A stretch of DNA of 64,000 bases from Chionoecetes opilio (Eukaryota > Arthropoda > Malacostraca > Decapoda > Majidae), in contig JACEEZ010004824.1 in assembly GCA_016584305.1 (NCBI GenBank), positions 621,001 through 685,000 of the forward strand, given 5' to 3'. The position numbers were made by a program, and so were the translations under genes. The notes under the pieces are model-generated. The model was not told the DNA's origin and did not search any database. It saw only the letters and a list, made by a program, of their open reading frames with translations. Below, piece by piece: positions 22,830 to 28,956 of the stretch (position 1 is the first letter of the stretch; the number at the start of each line of letters is the position of its first letter).

Positions 22830-24543
22830 CTAGGGGTGTATATAGCTAGGAAATGTCGACCCCTATATAAAAAAAAAAAAATAAAATAAAAAAATCTAGA
22901 TGTACATATATATATAGCTAGGAAAATTCGACCCCTAAAAAAAAAAAAAAAAATAATAAAAAAAAAAAAAGGAGGAGGTCCGAATAATGTCAAAGTCCGA
23001 ATAATGAGGTCCGAATACGAGAGTTTTTACTGTAATAATAACAACAATAACAAATAACGCATCTACCTGATAATACTAACGAGACAGGTGTTGAGATCTT
23101 GGACAGTGCCATGGCGGACCGAGAGGCGCGCCACCACCTGTTGTGCCGTCAAAACACCGTCGTCGTCACCACCACCACCACCACCGTCATCACCACCGCC
23201 CTGGCATAGCAGTAGTGACGAGGAGGGAGTGGAAGGAGCCATCTTATAGCGATGGTAAAGCTTCTTCCACGGCAAAAACTGGAGGAGATGTTAACGGCTT
23301 CACTCCCAGATCTTTCCTTGGCTATGAAAAACCGTCTATTGTCGAGCCATAAAATTACGAAAGGTAACTGAATATACCAATTTAGTTAGTCGACAGGGAT
23401 ACTAAAAAGGTCATACAGCCAAATTCCCAACATCCGACCTCCAAACATCCGACTTGTCCAAACAACCGACTTTTTTCACCACCACATTGCGTCTTGTTTT
23501 GGCCATTTATTTTACTTTTTTTTTTTTTTTTTTTTTTTTAAAGTTTTTAGACAACATTGATTTGTGGCTTTATTTATGCATGAATTTTACTTTCGCGTCT
23601 ACCACTGGATTGGCCTTCAAGAGCTGCATCTTTTATGTTCTATACCATTTTGTCCTTACGTTTATGGTTACTGTGATATCTGAACATCCGACTATTCCAA
23701 TTATCCGACCTACCTTCGGTCCCCCCAAGGTCGGATAATTAATACTTAGCTGTATCTAAAAAATATTGCTTATATTCACTACAAATCGTCTTATGGTAGT
23801 CAAATTACAATGGAAATTACGTTCTGGGTCTCAAGGGGTTAAGGGGAAGGGAAAGGTTATTTGGCACGGCGAAGATGATGGTGACAGGTAAGAAACTAGA
23901 GCAAAATATACAAGTGTGAATTAAGGTTTCCTCATCGACCGTCTAACCTCATAAGATATTACGGGAAAATCTGACGTTAACCAGCAAGACGATGATATCT
24001 GTTGGGTTATGTGTGGTTCGGGCCATTCCAATCATTTACCACCCAATTTGCGAACCAGTTTTTCCCTATTTCCTTTTTAACCTCTTCGCACCCGGATTTT
24101 TCTTTTGCTACATAAAATTGTCTGTTGTCGAGCCATAAAATTACGAAAAGTGACTGAATATACCAAATTAACTAGTGGACAAGGATACTAAACAGGTCAT
24201 AACTACAAAACATTGCTTATAATCACTAAAAATCATCTAATGGTATCCAAATTACAATGGAAATTACGTTCTGGTTCTCAAGGGGTTAAATTCACGCTTT
24301 TTCAGTTTGAATCCGTTACTTCTTGTTCTACCCTGATGACCTGAACTCCTACTCACCACTGGGTTCCTGATGACCTGAACTCCTACTCACTGCTGGGTTC
24401 CTGATGACCTCATGCCACTGGGGACACACAGACACACAGGTGGTGATGAGGAATTTGTAAGGCAACTGCGCTAGTATCACCTCCAACACCTCCAATGGCA
24501 GGAGACTGAGGCTGGGCTGCGCGAGGACCCCGAAGGACGTCAT
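1711..24543 (-). CDS. FBH1: F-box DNA helicase 1 (FBH1/FBXO18), 12-exon model with one frameshift
   Basis: FBH1 is an SF1A (UvrD-type) 3'-5' helicase that also serves as the F-box subunit of an SCF ubiquitin ligase; in other animals it restrains RAD51 and remodels stalled forks in the nucleus. Exons (high to low): 24543-24391, 23278-23067, 20317-20178, 17307-17210, 15450-15257, 12579-12493, 11256-11124, 8315-8238, 7437-7309, 5109-4169, 3716-3607, 1813-1711. All junctions are GT-AG and every phase agrees, except for one missing base in the 941-nt exon. Counted from the ATG of the F-box exon and allowing for that base, the product is about 792 aa: F-box ~12-48, Walker A lysine ~213, motif II DEGQD ~388-392, motif III GDPYQQ ~412-417, motif V ~621-628, motif VI arginine ~669, then two Cys pairs. 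The known vertebrate protein is longer, mainly at the N-terminus, so 5' exons may be missing. Exon order and motif spacing fit FBH1 rather than a bacterial UvrD. Confidence 0.93.
2021..2340. repeat. ~160-bp tandem duplication
   Basis: Two units starting 'ctaaccta(g/a)ccattaccgt' and ending 'gataaatcaaagcaaa', with a small deletion (atgcaggt) in the second. No gene seen in it. Confidence 0.9.
2541..2855. repeat. Long inverted repeat (hairpin), arms ~150 bp
   Basis: Left arm 'gcgaaattgatattccaggt...ctaccacttgcttac'-type sequence is mirrored to 2855; the centre is near 2695. About 85-90% arm identity by eye. Confidence 0.85.
3041..3182. mobile_element. 142-bp MITE, TIR ATCTGGCGTATAAA
   Basis: Inverted ends ATCTGGCGTATAAA / ATCTGGCGTATAAAG, A/T-rich interior; directly next to the element at 3196. 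Confidence 0.62.
3196..3310. mobile_element. Short element CAGTGGCGGAA..CCACTG
   Basis: 115 bp with inverted CAGTGGC ends and G/C homopolymer-rich 'ggcaccccaaat' interior. Related pieces: 28753-28870, 34705-34740, 40216-40320, 43138-43212. Confidence 0.6.
3607..3716 (-). CDS. FBH1: FBH1 exon with second Cys pair
   Basis: It encodes VFAMNVMMSCELTTLEGGYL and then CHACSTQPH, matching the GGYLCHSC block near the FBH1 C-terminus. Together with CVQC in the previous exon this makes a likely CxxC..CxxC zinc-binding pair. Acceptor CTCACAG and donor AAG/GTAAGC at 3606. Phase 0 in, phase 2 out. Confidence 0.88.
3719..4165. repeat. (GA)n tracts in an FBH1 intron
   Basis: Two long GA arrays (3719-3840 and 4060-4160); the intron between the two Cys-pair exons consists almost entirely of them. 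Confidence 0.9.
4169..5109 (-). CDS. FBH1: FBH1 large exon, helicase motifs III-VI, 1-nt deletion
   Basis: The exon starts VIVGDPYQQIYSFRGAINAL (motif III), then FYLTQSFRFGPE (motif IV), ITFSTIHKAKGMEWDHVVLL (motif V) and EINLLYVSVTRAKKYL (motif VI with the arginine finger). Both ends are phase 0 yet the length is 941 nt, so one base is missing. The downstream frame, encoding EGCVCVQCKEPVDGKELLVT with the first Cys pair, is recovered by one extra C in the run at 4244-4249. Read as given, the frame stops at 4174-4176, shortly before the donor GTATGT at 4168. Confidence 0.94.
5113..5280. repeat. ~24-bp minisatellite beside the FBH1 motif III exon
   Basis: Units 'ttgtggggacttagaagggt' with length variation, seven or so copies. 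It starts 4 bp from the exon acceptor. Confidence 0.85.
5282..6086. mobile_element. 805-bp Harbinger-type MITE (TTA duplication)
   Basis: TIR AGGCAGGTTCACACTGAGCT at both ends, with TTA on each side. It lies in the FBH1 intron just outside the motif III exon. The interior contains inverted 'gaactcggtctcttg'-like motifs but no gene. Confidence 0.82.
6368..6639 (+). pseudogene. Remnant of a repeat-associated protein (FPENLG..GERFHQD)
   Basis: A 26-bp Tigger-type TIR (caggttgaagttcccaaatt) is followed at 6406 by an open frame of 77 aa: MSIKVHFLHSHLANFPENLG, then GERFHQDLKVMEERYQGRWD and MMADYCWSIKRDSPQ to a stop. From memory, very similar segments recur in many arthropod hypothetical proteins of repeat origin; I cannot name the family. 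Inside an FBH1 intron and probably not expressed as a gene. Confidence 0.55.
7309..7437 (-). CDS. FBH1: FBH1 exon with Walker B (motif II)
   Basis: It encodes EGQLKLWQLSRPKL followed by YDVVMVDEGQDMNPAMLDVF. DEGQD is motif II, the Mg-ATP site; vertebrate FBH1 has DEAQD, so the third position is Gly rather than Ala. Acceptor CACCCCCAG and donor AAG/GTGAGG at 7308. 129 nt (43 codons), phase 0 on both sides. Confidence 0.94.
7474..7846 (-). mobile_element. CR1-like LINE 3' end, copy a
   Basis: The minus strand encodes the C-terminal block RTRSHGFKLEGRRFRKEIGK and then NWFTNRVVNDWNGLSRQVV, typical of CR1-type reverse transcriptases. It ends in a short 'atgttcttatgttcttat' tail repeat. Confidence 0.85.
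7886..8190. repeat. G/T-rich minisatellite
   Basis: Irregular 'gtgtgttgggggtggtgggg' units between two FBH1 exons; strong G-run content on the plus strand (quadruplex-prone). Confidence 0.8.
8238..8315 (-). CDS. FBH1: FBH1 exon, 26 codons before motif II
   Basis: It encodes VILPDAEAIWNEMKRCSATQ and then ALPMTQ, corresponding to the LEASRLWDNM..MTHDG region of the vertebrate protein. Acceptor CACACAG and donor CAG/GTGAGA; phase 0 on both sides. The acceptor sits at the edge of a 71-bp minisatellite whose units resemble the intron end. Confidence 0.87.
8316..8865. repeat. 71-bp minisatellite abutting an FBH1 3' splice site
   Basis: About seven units of 71 bp (boundaries step 8415, 8486, 8557, 8628, 8699, 8770). 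Each unit on the minus strand carries CACTCACACACGCAG, a copy of the acceptor-like tract at the intron end. Confidence 0.92.
8872..10762. repeat. 91-bp minisatellite, ~21 units, from a LINE-like sequence
   Basis: Units of exactly 91 bp, nearly identical (few C/T, A/G variants). The minus strand reads RVRRWRWFGHVKRREG in each, matching the RWFGHV block near the 3' end of the LINE at 60480-60720. The unbroken frames seen through it on both strands are artefacts of the repeat. Confidence 0.95.
10829..11098 (-). mobile_element. CR1-like LINE 3' end, copy b
   Basis: Same family as 7474-7846, shorter, with the ATGTTCTT tail at 10829. It provides the empty site for the MITE at 24077. Confidence 0.85.
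11124..11256 (-). CDS. FBH1: FBH1 exon, KNTLERYLNSADEHL block
   Basis: It encodes LRRVALAKNTLERYLNSADE and then HLSWQHVP, matching the conserved K-TLE-F-SADE-L--HVP block of FBH1. It continues with a charged stretch to DDDYRLQ. The acceptor is TTCAACAG and the donor CAG/GTTAGA at 11123. 133 nt, phase 2 in and phase 0 out. Confidence 0.9.
11381..11947. mobile_element. 567-bp TIR element (TACCGTATTTTATGGCTTAT)
   Basis: Inverted ends TACCGTATTTTATGGCTTAT / TACAGTATTTTACGGCTTAT followed by AAGACGC/AAGACAC, with the outer TA duplicated. An inner 'cttggaagacgca' motif occurs on both sides. Non-coding. Confidence 0.78.
12493..12579 (-). CDS. FBH1: FBH1 87-bp exon isolated between satellites
   Basis: This small exon fills a gap of about 30 residues expected between MAYGHIG.. 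and the KTLE.. block of FBH1. It encodes YQAVHKFSMNITASSLNEFL and then PSKKGVGNK, aligning with the vertebrate stretch that starts YQSKKKLN. The acceptor TTGTATTTCAG has a strong pyrimidine tract; the donor is AA/GTAACT at 12492. Phase 2 in and phase 2 out join both neighbours exactly. It is too short to stand out as an open frame and was found by looking for the missing segment. Confidence 0.82.
12680..15215. repeat. 2.5-kb satellite, 44-bp unit
   Basis: Unit 'atccaatcaattcatcaacc' plus 'aaccactcactcaaccaacc', with many partial units and single-base gaps, typical of either long-read error or true decay. It lies between the 87-bp exon and the Walker A exon of FBH1. Confidence 0.93.
15257..15450 (-). 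CDS. FBH1: FBH1 exon with Walker A (motif I)
   Basis: It encodes VVKIVAFAGTGKTTTLLQLC, the P-loop GxGKT that binds ATP, then LLVVYNKSVQEH (motif Ia, as in FLYVTFNKSI of vertebrates) and KTAHAMAY. The acceptor is CCACAG and the donor TAG/GTGAGG at 15256. 194 nt, phase 0 in and phase 2 out. It is flanked by the 44-bp satellite on one side and a CR1 copy on the other. Confidence 0.95.
15486..15725 (-). mobile_element. CR1-like LINE 3' end, copy c
   Basis: Same family; the tail repeat is duplicated (15486-15560). Confidence 0.83.
15776..16650. repeat. 16-bp minisatellite, ~54 units
   Basis: Unit 'tagttgtttattgacc' with T/C and A/G variants arranged in higher-order alternation (16440-16640 alternates tagttg and tggttg). 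Confidence 0.93.
16783..17039. repeat. Interspersed repeat ending in (CAGA)n and GGCGGAGGTAA
   Basis: 'tgagcgcatacctccggccg' at one end, 'gaaatcctgtacactaacaa', (CAGA)n, 'cttcgttggcggaggtaa' at the other. Second copy at 25620-25865 inside the Merlin element. Both are preceded by (AT)n. Confidence 0.85.
17210..17307 (-). CDS. FBH1: FBH1 exon, QFTHEQ segment (Q-motif region)
   Basis: It encodes STERLVQVKSSVQFTHEQLR and ends HPLQSDH, directly before the Walker A exon. The T-x-E-Q element corresponds to the N-terminal Q-like motif of UvrD-type helicases and the LTHEQQ of vertebrate FBH1. The donor is CAC/GTAGGT at 17209. The acceptor CGCAG/GCC was selected because it keeps the frame with the preceding exon (phase 1); nearby AGs make this edge provisional. 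Confidence 0.8.
17520..17833. repeat. TTAG/TTAGGTG tandem array
   Basis: Alternating blocks of (TTAG)n and 'gttaggtgttag' every 30-50 bp. It resembles but is not the arthropod telomere repeat TTAGG. Confidence 0.85.
17989..18462. mobile_element. Complete 474-bp MITE, TIR CCGTAGATAACAGT, TA duplication
   Basis: Ends are inverted repeats CCGTAGATAACAGTAAAGTC and its complement, flanked by TA on each side, as expected for Tc1/mariner-type non-autonomous elements. The interior holds no transposase. Located in the FBH1 intron between the exons at 17.2 and 20.2 kb. Confidence 0.85.
18678..18750. repeat. (AAT)n microsatellite
   Basis: 24 or so AAT units; another array at 19424-19460. Confidence 0.92.
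19536..19747. mobile_element. TTAA-type 210-bp MITE, copy 1
   Basis: Ends TTAACCCCTTGAGACCCAGA and, on the other side, GCGTGAAGGGGTT. Non-coding; piggyBac-like target choice (proved at 24077-24289). Confidence 0.78.
20178..20317 (-). CDS. FBH1: FBH1 linker exon between F-box and helicase
   Basis: It encodes SVPQGTSHSLLQGHRLYQLA and onward to SLWHLVTTIVT, a helical linker where FBH1 orthologues diverge. The donor GTAAGTG is at 20177. The acceptor at 20318 was chosen because it is the outermost CAG that preserves phase 2; another phase-compatible AG lies about 27 nt further in, so the 5' edge is uncertain by that much. Exit phase 1 matches the chosen acceptor of the next exon. Confidence 0.7.
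20487..21155. mobile_element. Outer MITE with nested Tigger element
   Basis: Ends 'agtctatattttttaac(a/g)aggc' and the inverted 'gcctcgttaagtaaaataga'; a related copy starts at 54415. It is interrupted at a TA by the element at 20619-21061. Confidence 0.6.
20619..21061 (+). mobile_element. 443-bp Tigger/pogo deletion derivative
   Basis: TIRs CAGGTTGAAGTTCCCAAACT at both ends, flanked by TA. The interior keeps the first ~36 codons of a Tigger/CENP-B-type transposase from 20855: MAPKRPGTPTGGSEKKRKNN and then VLTISEKIDLMKKLDA, the start of the psq-type helix-turn-helix. The frame then jumps into the right end. The same TIR opens the fragment at 6368. Confidence 0.82.
21160..21335 (+). mobile_element. 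LINE 3' fragment related to 60478-60725
   Basis: Shares 'gacatggaggcagtgtg', 'gaggatctggca' and 'cgtctaacctca' with that copy. Confidence 0.72.
21383..22012. repeat. (AGT)n blocks with an interposed 50-bp spacer
   Basis: Four or more AGT arrays separated by a conserved spacer 'attacataatatacgtgtac..ggtgaataaata', present three times (21434, 21568, 21967). Confidence 0.88.
22190..22410. repeat. (AACAATAAT)n microsatellite
   Basis: Compound AAC/AAT array in the FBH1 intron. Confidence 0.9.
22617..23032. mobile_element. 416-bp Tigger-like MITE next to an FBH1 exon
   Basis: Ends CAGTAAAACCTCTCATATCC and (inverted) CAGTAAAAACTCTCGTATTC, bounded by TA. The interior is A-rich with four 'gacccctatata' repeats. 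It ends 34 bp before the donor-side edge of the exon at 23067. Confidence 0.75.
23067..23278 (-). CDS. FBH1: FBH1 exon, PWKKLYHRY segment after the F-box
   Basis: Translation opens FLPWKKLYHRYKM, a signature that follows the F-box in FBH1. A Gly/Asp-rich low-complexity stretch follows, then a helical region ending near CLVSII. The acceptor is CTCCAG and the donor is CAG/GTAGAT at 23066. Length 212 nt, phase 0 in and phase 2 out. The exon is squeezed between two transposons: a Tigger-type MITE ends 34 bp below it and a TTAA-type MITE begins about 13 bp above it. Confidence 0.88.
23291..23842. mobile_element. TTAA-type MITE copy 2, interrupted
   Basis: Two halves (23291-23415 and 23753-23842) of the 210-bp family flank a 337-bp TA-duplicating element. 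It begins about 13 bp upstream (in minus-strand sense) of an FBH1 exon. Confidence 0.8.
23416..23752. mobile_element. 337-bp pogo/Tigger-like MITE nested in copy 2
   Basis: Ends CAGCCAAATTCCCAACATCC and, inverted, CAGCTAAGTATTAATTATCC, each bounded by TA. Removing it and one TA restores the host MITE reading 'ggtcatatctataaaat'. Confidence 0.78.
24028..24341 (-). mobile_element. CR1-like LINE fragment, copy d, split by a MITE
   Basis: Covers the 'gaaccagtttttccctattt' region and 'cttcttgttctaccctg'; interrupted at a TTAA. Confidence 0.82.
24077..24289. mobile_element. TTAA-type MITE copy 3, inside a CR1 fragment
   Basis: TTAA at 24077-24080 and 24286-24289 bound a full copy. The flanks (24028-24076 and 24290-24341) form a continuous CR1 3' fragment that reads 'ctttttaaatctacgc' in the paralogue near 11.05 kb. 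Confidence 0.85.
24355..24420. repeat. 34-bp tandem duplication of an exon end and splice donor
   Basis: The stretch containing 'ctgggttcctgatgacct' occurs twice, each time preceded by a donor (actcacc and actcact on the plus strand). The two donors lie 34 bp apart; use of the outer one would shift the frame. Confidence 0.8.
24391..24543 (-). CDS. FBH1: FBH1 exon with F-box
   Basis: It encodes an F-box, the SKP1-binding helix bundle: LSLLPLEVLEVILAQLPYK is followed by a C-PQWHEVIRNPA segment, which matches the FBH1 F-box pattern (leucine-rich helix, then a VC..W..V stretch). The donor GTGAGT is at 24390-24385 after a complete codon (phase 0). The upper end is an ATG directly after CACACAG, so this may be a start codon or a 3' splice site; I set the exon start there. 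The end of the exon and its donor are duplicated 34 bp downstream (see 24355-24420). Confidence 0.85.
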
Positions 24544-24559
24544 CTGTGTGATGGATGAG

Positions 24560-24905
24560 GAGGGTGATGGTGGTGGTGGTGGTGGTGATGGGTGAGGAGG
24601 CGTGATGGTAGTGGTAGTGGTGGTGATGGGTGAGGAGGCGTGATGGTAGTAGTGGTGGTGGTGATGGATGAGGAGGGTGATCGTAGTGGTGGTGGTGGTG
24701 ATGGGTGAGGAGGCGTGATGGTAGTGGTGGTGGTAGTGATGGGTGATGGTAGTGGTGGTGATGGGTGAGGAGGCGTGATGGTGGTGGTGGTGATGGGTAA
24801 GGAGGGGTGATGGTACTATGGTAGTGGTGGTGGTGGTGATGATGGATTAGGAGGGGTGGTGGTGGTGGTGGTGAATGAGGAGGGGTAATAGTATCTGTGA
24901 TGGTG
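24560..24905. repeat. GTG/GGTGATGG-rich minisatellite
   Basis: Irregular units 'gatgggtgaggaggcgtgat' mixed with (GGT)n, upstream of the F-box exon. Confidence 0.85.
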
Positions 24906-25619
24906 GTGATATTGTTTTAATTTCCACCATATAAGAAAACAAAGTCAATGTTGTGTTATTGGGCACCACTGTCTTAGGGGACGAAACTTGGTGCACAATT
25001 GCAAGACTAGCCAACCCACATCTCCTAATCTAAACAATTCACTTGTAATCTTACCTTGGAATCTTATCTTACCTGGCAAGTACTTTTTGACAGGAATAAT
25101 TTTGTTGCAGTGCCCCAAGGTAAAGTTATTTGGGTAAAAATTAATTTCATGACTGTTGCAAGATTTTCAGACAGGTTTGATTTTGTTTCATTTAATAGGT
25201 GATGCTTTTCCTAATAGAGACAGTTTTTTCCTGTGCAAACGTCAAAAAAGTGTGTTGTTTGTAATTCGAAAAAGTGATGACAAATTTCTAAAAATACTTT
25301 TTAGACATTTTGACGAGAAAAAACACGGTGCTACTTTAGAATGCGGTCTACCGTCCTGTTTCTACTTTAGTATGCGGTCTACCGGCTGCTTATACTTTAG
25401 TATGAGGTCTACCGCGCTACTACGCTATACTATGGGTTTAATGGAGAATAACAATTTATTTATTTATTAATCAATTTATTAATGAACTAGGGCGGGGGGC
25501 ACTCAGTAGAGCGCATACCTCCGCCCGAATATAAAAAAGTAAAAAAAAAAAAAGTTAAAAAAAGCAACAAAAAAAATATATATATATAAAAAAAAAAATA
25601 ATAATATATATATATATAT

Positions 25620-25865
25620 ATGCACTCAGTATGAGCGCATACCTCCGGCCGAATATTTCATCAATTGGTTGCCATGGCAACAGTTGTCAATAGATTTCAT
25701 CCAAAATTAAATCAGTCCTTCCTTATACCAAATAGACTTGGTATACCGAGTTTGGTCCAAATTTGGTCGTAACTTTTCGAGAAATCCTGTACACTAACAA
25801 ACAGACAGACAGACAGACAGATCGGGGTGAAAACATAACCTCTCCAACTTCGTTGGCGGAGGTAA
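25620..25865. repeat. Second copy of the GGCGGAGGTAA repeat
   Basis: Over 90% like 16783-17039; inserted in Merlin. Confidence 0.85.
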
Positions 25866-26009
25866 CAATAACATCAGCATCAACATCAGACCATAACATC
25901 ATCAATAACATCAAACAATTAGCGGTATACATTACTAATATCGTTCAAAAATGCTATAAACAAATCAGGTTCATCTTTTCTGAGCACTTTCCAGCAAAAA
26001 TGATTAAGG

Positions 26010-26300
26010 TGACTGAAACAGTTCCTTGCTAACACCTCTCATGTTCTTTACAACACGTGTTTTGGCATCCAACCACGATCGTTCTATGCCTTGAGTGTTT
26101 GCTCCTGTTACTGGATCCACGAAATTTTCTTGGTGATTCACTGTACTATGGCGATAACCCAGATTATTTAAGTTTCCATATGCAGGCCATTCATCAGAGT
26201 GATGAATGATGGGTAAAAATCTTTCAGCTTCATTGTGGAGTGAAATACACGCAGGTGGAAGTTTGGGACTAAACTGAGGAGAGTCATCTTTGTTCACCTT
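26010..26300 (-). pseudogene. Merlin transposase remnant (DDE_Tnp_IS1595-like)
   Basis: The C-terminal third of the transposase, ending with the IERSWLDAKTRVVKNMRGVS block. Part of the element at 25327-26644; upstream codons dissolve into tandem repeats. Confidence 0.85.
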
Positions 26301-26815
26301 ATATAGGACAACTGTGATAACCTGACCTGTGTTAGCTACCTGACCAATGACCTGTGGACCATAAATTAATCCCTTCAGATGCAGGTGTAGGGGACCAATT
26401 ATTATGATAACCTGACCTGTGTTAGCTACCTGACCTATGACCTGTGGACCATAAATTAATCCCTTCAGATGCAGGTGTAGGGGACCAATTACTATGATAA
26501 CCTGACCTATGATAGACATGTAGACCAGTAACTAATCCCTTCAGATGCAGGGGTAGGGGACCTGTGGACCAGTGTAGGGGTAGATCACACCCTACACCAC
26601 TGTAGACTGTGCTACTGCGGTAGGCCGCATACTAAAGTAGCACCAAAAAACACTCTCCATTTGTAAATGCATCAAATAATAACCTAATCAAACCATTAAA
26701 CTAACCTAATCTAACCTAAACTTAACCCTGAAACTAACCTAGCCTATGATTTTTTTTTTTGCACATTTCATTGCTACTTTCACACTCGTTCTGACCTACA
26801 GAAACAGTAGAAAGG

Positions 26816-26862
<47 letters not shown>

Positions 26863-27051
26863 TTGAATCCAGATACAGCCATGTTCTAAATATTGGTCTT
26901 CCCTTGAAATGCCCCAAAAGTTTCGAGTCCAAAAACAAATTCGTCCACCAAAGTCAATACGGTGTCAAACTGGAATAACACCAATGCCACTTCTATACCC
27001 CCCCCCTCCTCCCCGCCCCGTGCCATTATGCATTAAACCCGTGACACTCAC

Positions 27052-27069
27052 CTCCCCACGACTATCCAT
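27052..27069 (-). CDS. Alternative short first exon candidate (MDSRGE)
   Basis: ATG, six codons and donor GAG/GTGAGT (27051-27046), phase 0. It could be an alternative start for FBH1, or the end of a 5' UTR exon beginning after the AG near 27090. Very short, so support is weak. Confidence 0.25.
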
Positions 27070-27218
27070 TACGTGTATGTGTGGCCTTCCTTAAGAGTGG
27101 CGGGGTGAAGGAAACACTTGGAAGGGAAAAACATCGCACAAACACACATCCTCAAACCATCAAAACTTAAGATTATTTACCGTTTCTTTCGCCTGACATG
27201 TACACAGCCACCACTTAC

Positions 27219-27245
27219 CCTTTTATCCACCTCCTGTGCCTCCAT
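27219..27245 (-). CDS. Possible FBH1 first coding exon (MEAQEVDKR)
   Basis: The minus strand has an ATG preceded by TTGTCC, nine codons (MEAQEVDKR) and a consensus donor AGG/GTAAGT (27218-27213), phase 0. It would join the phase-0 F-box exon directly. No transcript evidence is available, and another ATG-plus-donor lies at 27069-27052. It is therefore a candidate only. Confidence 0.35.
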
Positions 27246-27609
27246 GGACAACTATATCCTCTTCAATCAACGCTGCAACTGTTGAATTAGCGGGTATCAC
27301 AGGGAGCGTTTACTCTGTGTTGACGCCCGGGTTCACTCAAGGGCAACATGTAAACAAACAGCGGTACGGTACGTCAGTCGTCACTACGGTACACACGCCA
27401 TAGATAACCATACAATGTAATACTAACACGATGATGAGATAAGTTTACTATTTTGGTTAGATTTATAGGAGAGGATAACGCAACACCTACATAGGCTACG
27501 TAGTATATATAGTTCTTTACAGGAATTATAAACCACGCGTATAGTCTCGCATTTTTTCGATCAGTTATTCTTTCTGATTCAGGATTATTTTGAAATATCT
27601 TGGTTGAGG

Positions 27610-28052
27610 AAGTGAAGAGGGGCATGGCGGCAAGGACCCACTACTGAAGGGGCGTGGTGGTGAAGGAGGGCATGGCAGCAAGGACCCACTACTGAAGGGG
27701 CGTGGTGGTGAAGGAGGGCATGGCAGCAAGGACCCACTACTGAAGGGGCGTGGTGGTGAAGGGGGGCATGGCGGCAAGGACCCACTACTGAAGGGGCGTG
27801 GTGGTGAAAGGGGGCATGGCGGCAAGGACCCACTACTGAAGGGGCGTGGTGGTGAAGGGGGGCATGGCGGCAAGGACCCACTACTGAAGGGGCGTGGTGG
27901 TGAAGGGGGCATGGAGGCAAGGACCCACTACTGAAGGGGCGTGGTGGTGAAGGGGGGCATGGCGGCAAGGACCCACTACTGAAGGGCGTGGTGGTGAAGG
28001 GGGGCATGGAGGCAAGGACCCACTACTGAAGGGGCGTGGTGGTGAAAAGGTC
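27610..28052. repeat. ~48-bp minisatellite, nine units
   Basis: Unit 'ggcatggcggcaaggaccca' plus 'ctactgaaggggcgtggtgg', just outside the possible FBH1 5' end. Confidence 0.92.
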
Positions 28053-28186
28053 AAGAAACACTGCACTAATAAAATGATATAGTAGTTCTCATTGTAGCTG
28101 TATTTGCATTATGATAACATTTTAGTTGAATATTTATTGTTTACGTTTAATTTTACTTTTAATGAATATATAATGTTGTATTAAGG

Positions 28187-28192
<6 letters not shown>

Positions 28193-28275
<83 letters not shown>
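28193..28275. repeat. (GA)n microsatellite
   Basis: About 41 uninterrupted GA units. Confidence 0.95.
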
Positions 28276-28277
<2 letters not shown>

Positions 28278-28956
28278 AATAAAAAACAGCAGATAATGTC
28301 CCCTGATAGTAAAAGATAAAGGATAAACAAATGATGCAATGTGTACCCAGTAGCCTTATCTCTCCGCCACCACTTCACATTTTCTTTATCATTATGTCTA
28401 CAGATCTACAACACTTCCTACACTCACATAGCTACAGTAGGTGTGTGTAGGCATAAAGATCAATGACTACAGTATCTTTCCATTCGTGGTAGTGAAGGAA
28501 ATAGTCAGATTTATAGCTTATCAAGGAAATAGCTTAGTTACGAGTATAAGATTAACTGGTTTAGAAATTTATACGGAGGTGTTGAGTCAGTTTGCTTCCG
28601 GACGTGGCGAGGAAAAGGCGTGTTAGTGAGAGGCTCCGTATCCACTACCTACAGATTGTCTTTGAACTAGATAGAAAACGTAGACAATTAATTAACACAG
28701 ACCGATTAATACCAAGATAATTATGTAAGGGACTAATGGTGGATGGAAACACTGGCGGATTTAGGGGGGGGGGGGGCACCGAAGTCATATATGATCTCCC
28801 CTATGAATGAAAAATAATATAGTTTGGCCCCCCATAAGGAAAAATCGTGTAGTCTGAAGGGCCCCCAAATGTCTGAACACTATTATATTGTCACCACCGC
28901 CATGTGCTTCTTACAATTTCGTGTTCGCTGATCTTGGAGTTTGAACTGTATACTAT

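Larger units (their letters stand above)
25327..26644 (-). mobile_element. Merlin DNA transposon, degenerate
   Basis: Merlin elements are IS1016/IS1595-related DDE transposons. Terminal inverted repeats GGTGCTACTTTAGAATGCGG / GGTGCTACTTTAGTATGCGG are bounded by a perfect 9-bp duplication AAAAAACAC (25318-25326 and 26645-26653), the size expected for Merlin. Inside (26010-26300, minus strand) is a transposase remnant: FLPIIHHSDEWPAYGNLNNL, then TVNHQENFVDPVTGANTQGI and ERSWLDAK. D.W.AY and the FVDP.TGA.T..IE block are the IS1595/ISXO2-type DDE signature. The N-terminal catalytic part is replaced by tandem duplications (26300-26560) and a second repeat (25495-25866), so it cannot be active. Confidence 0.9.
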
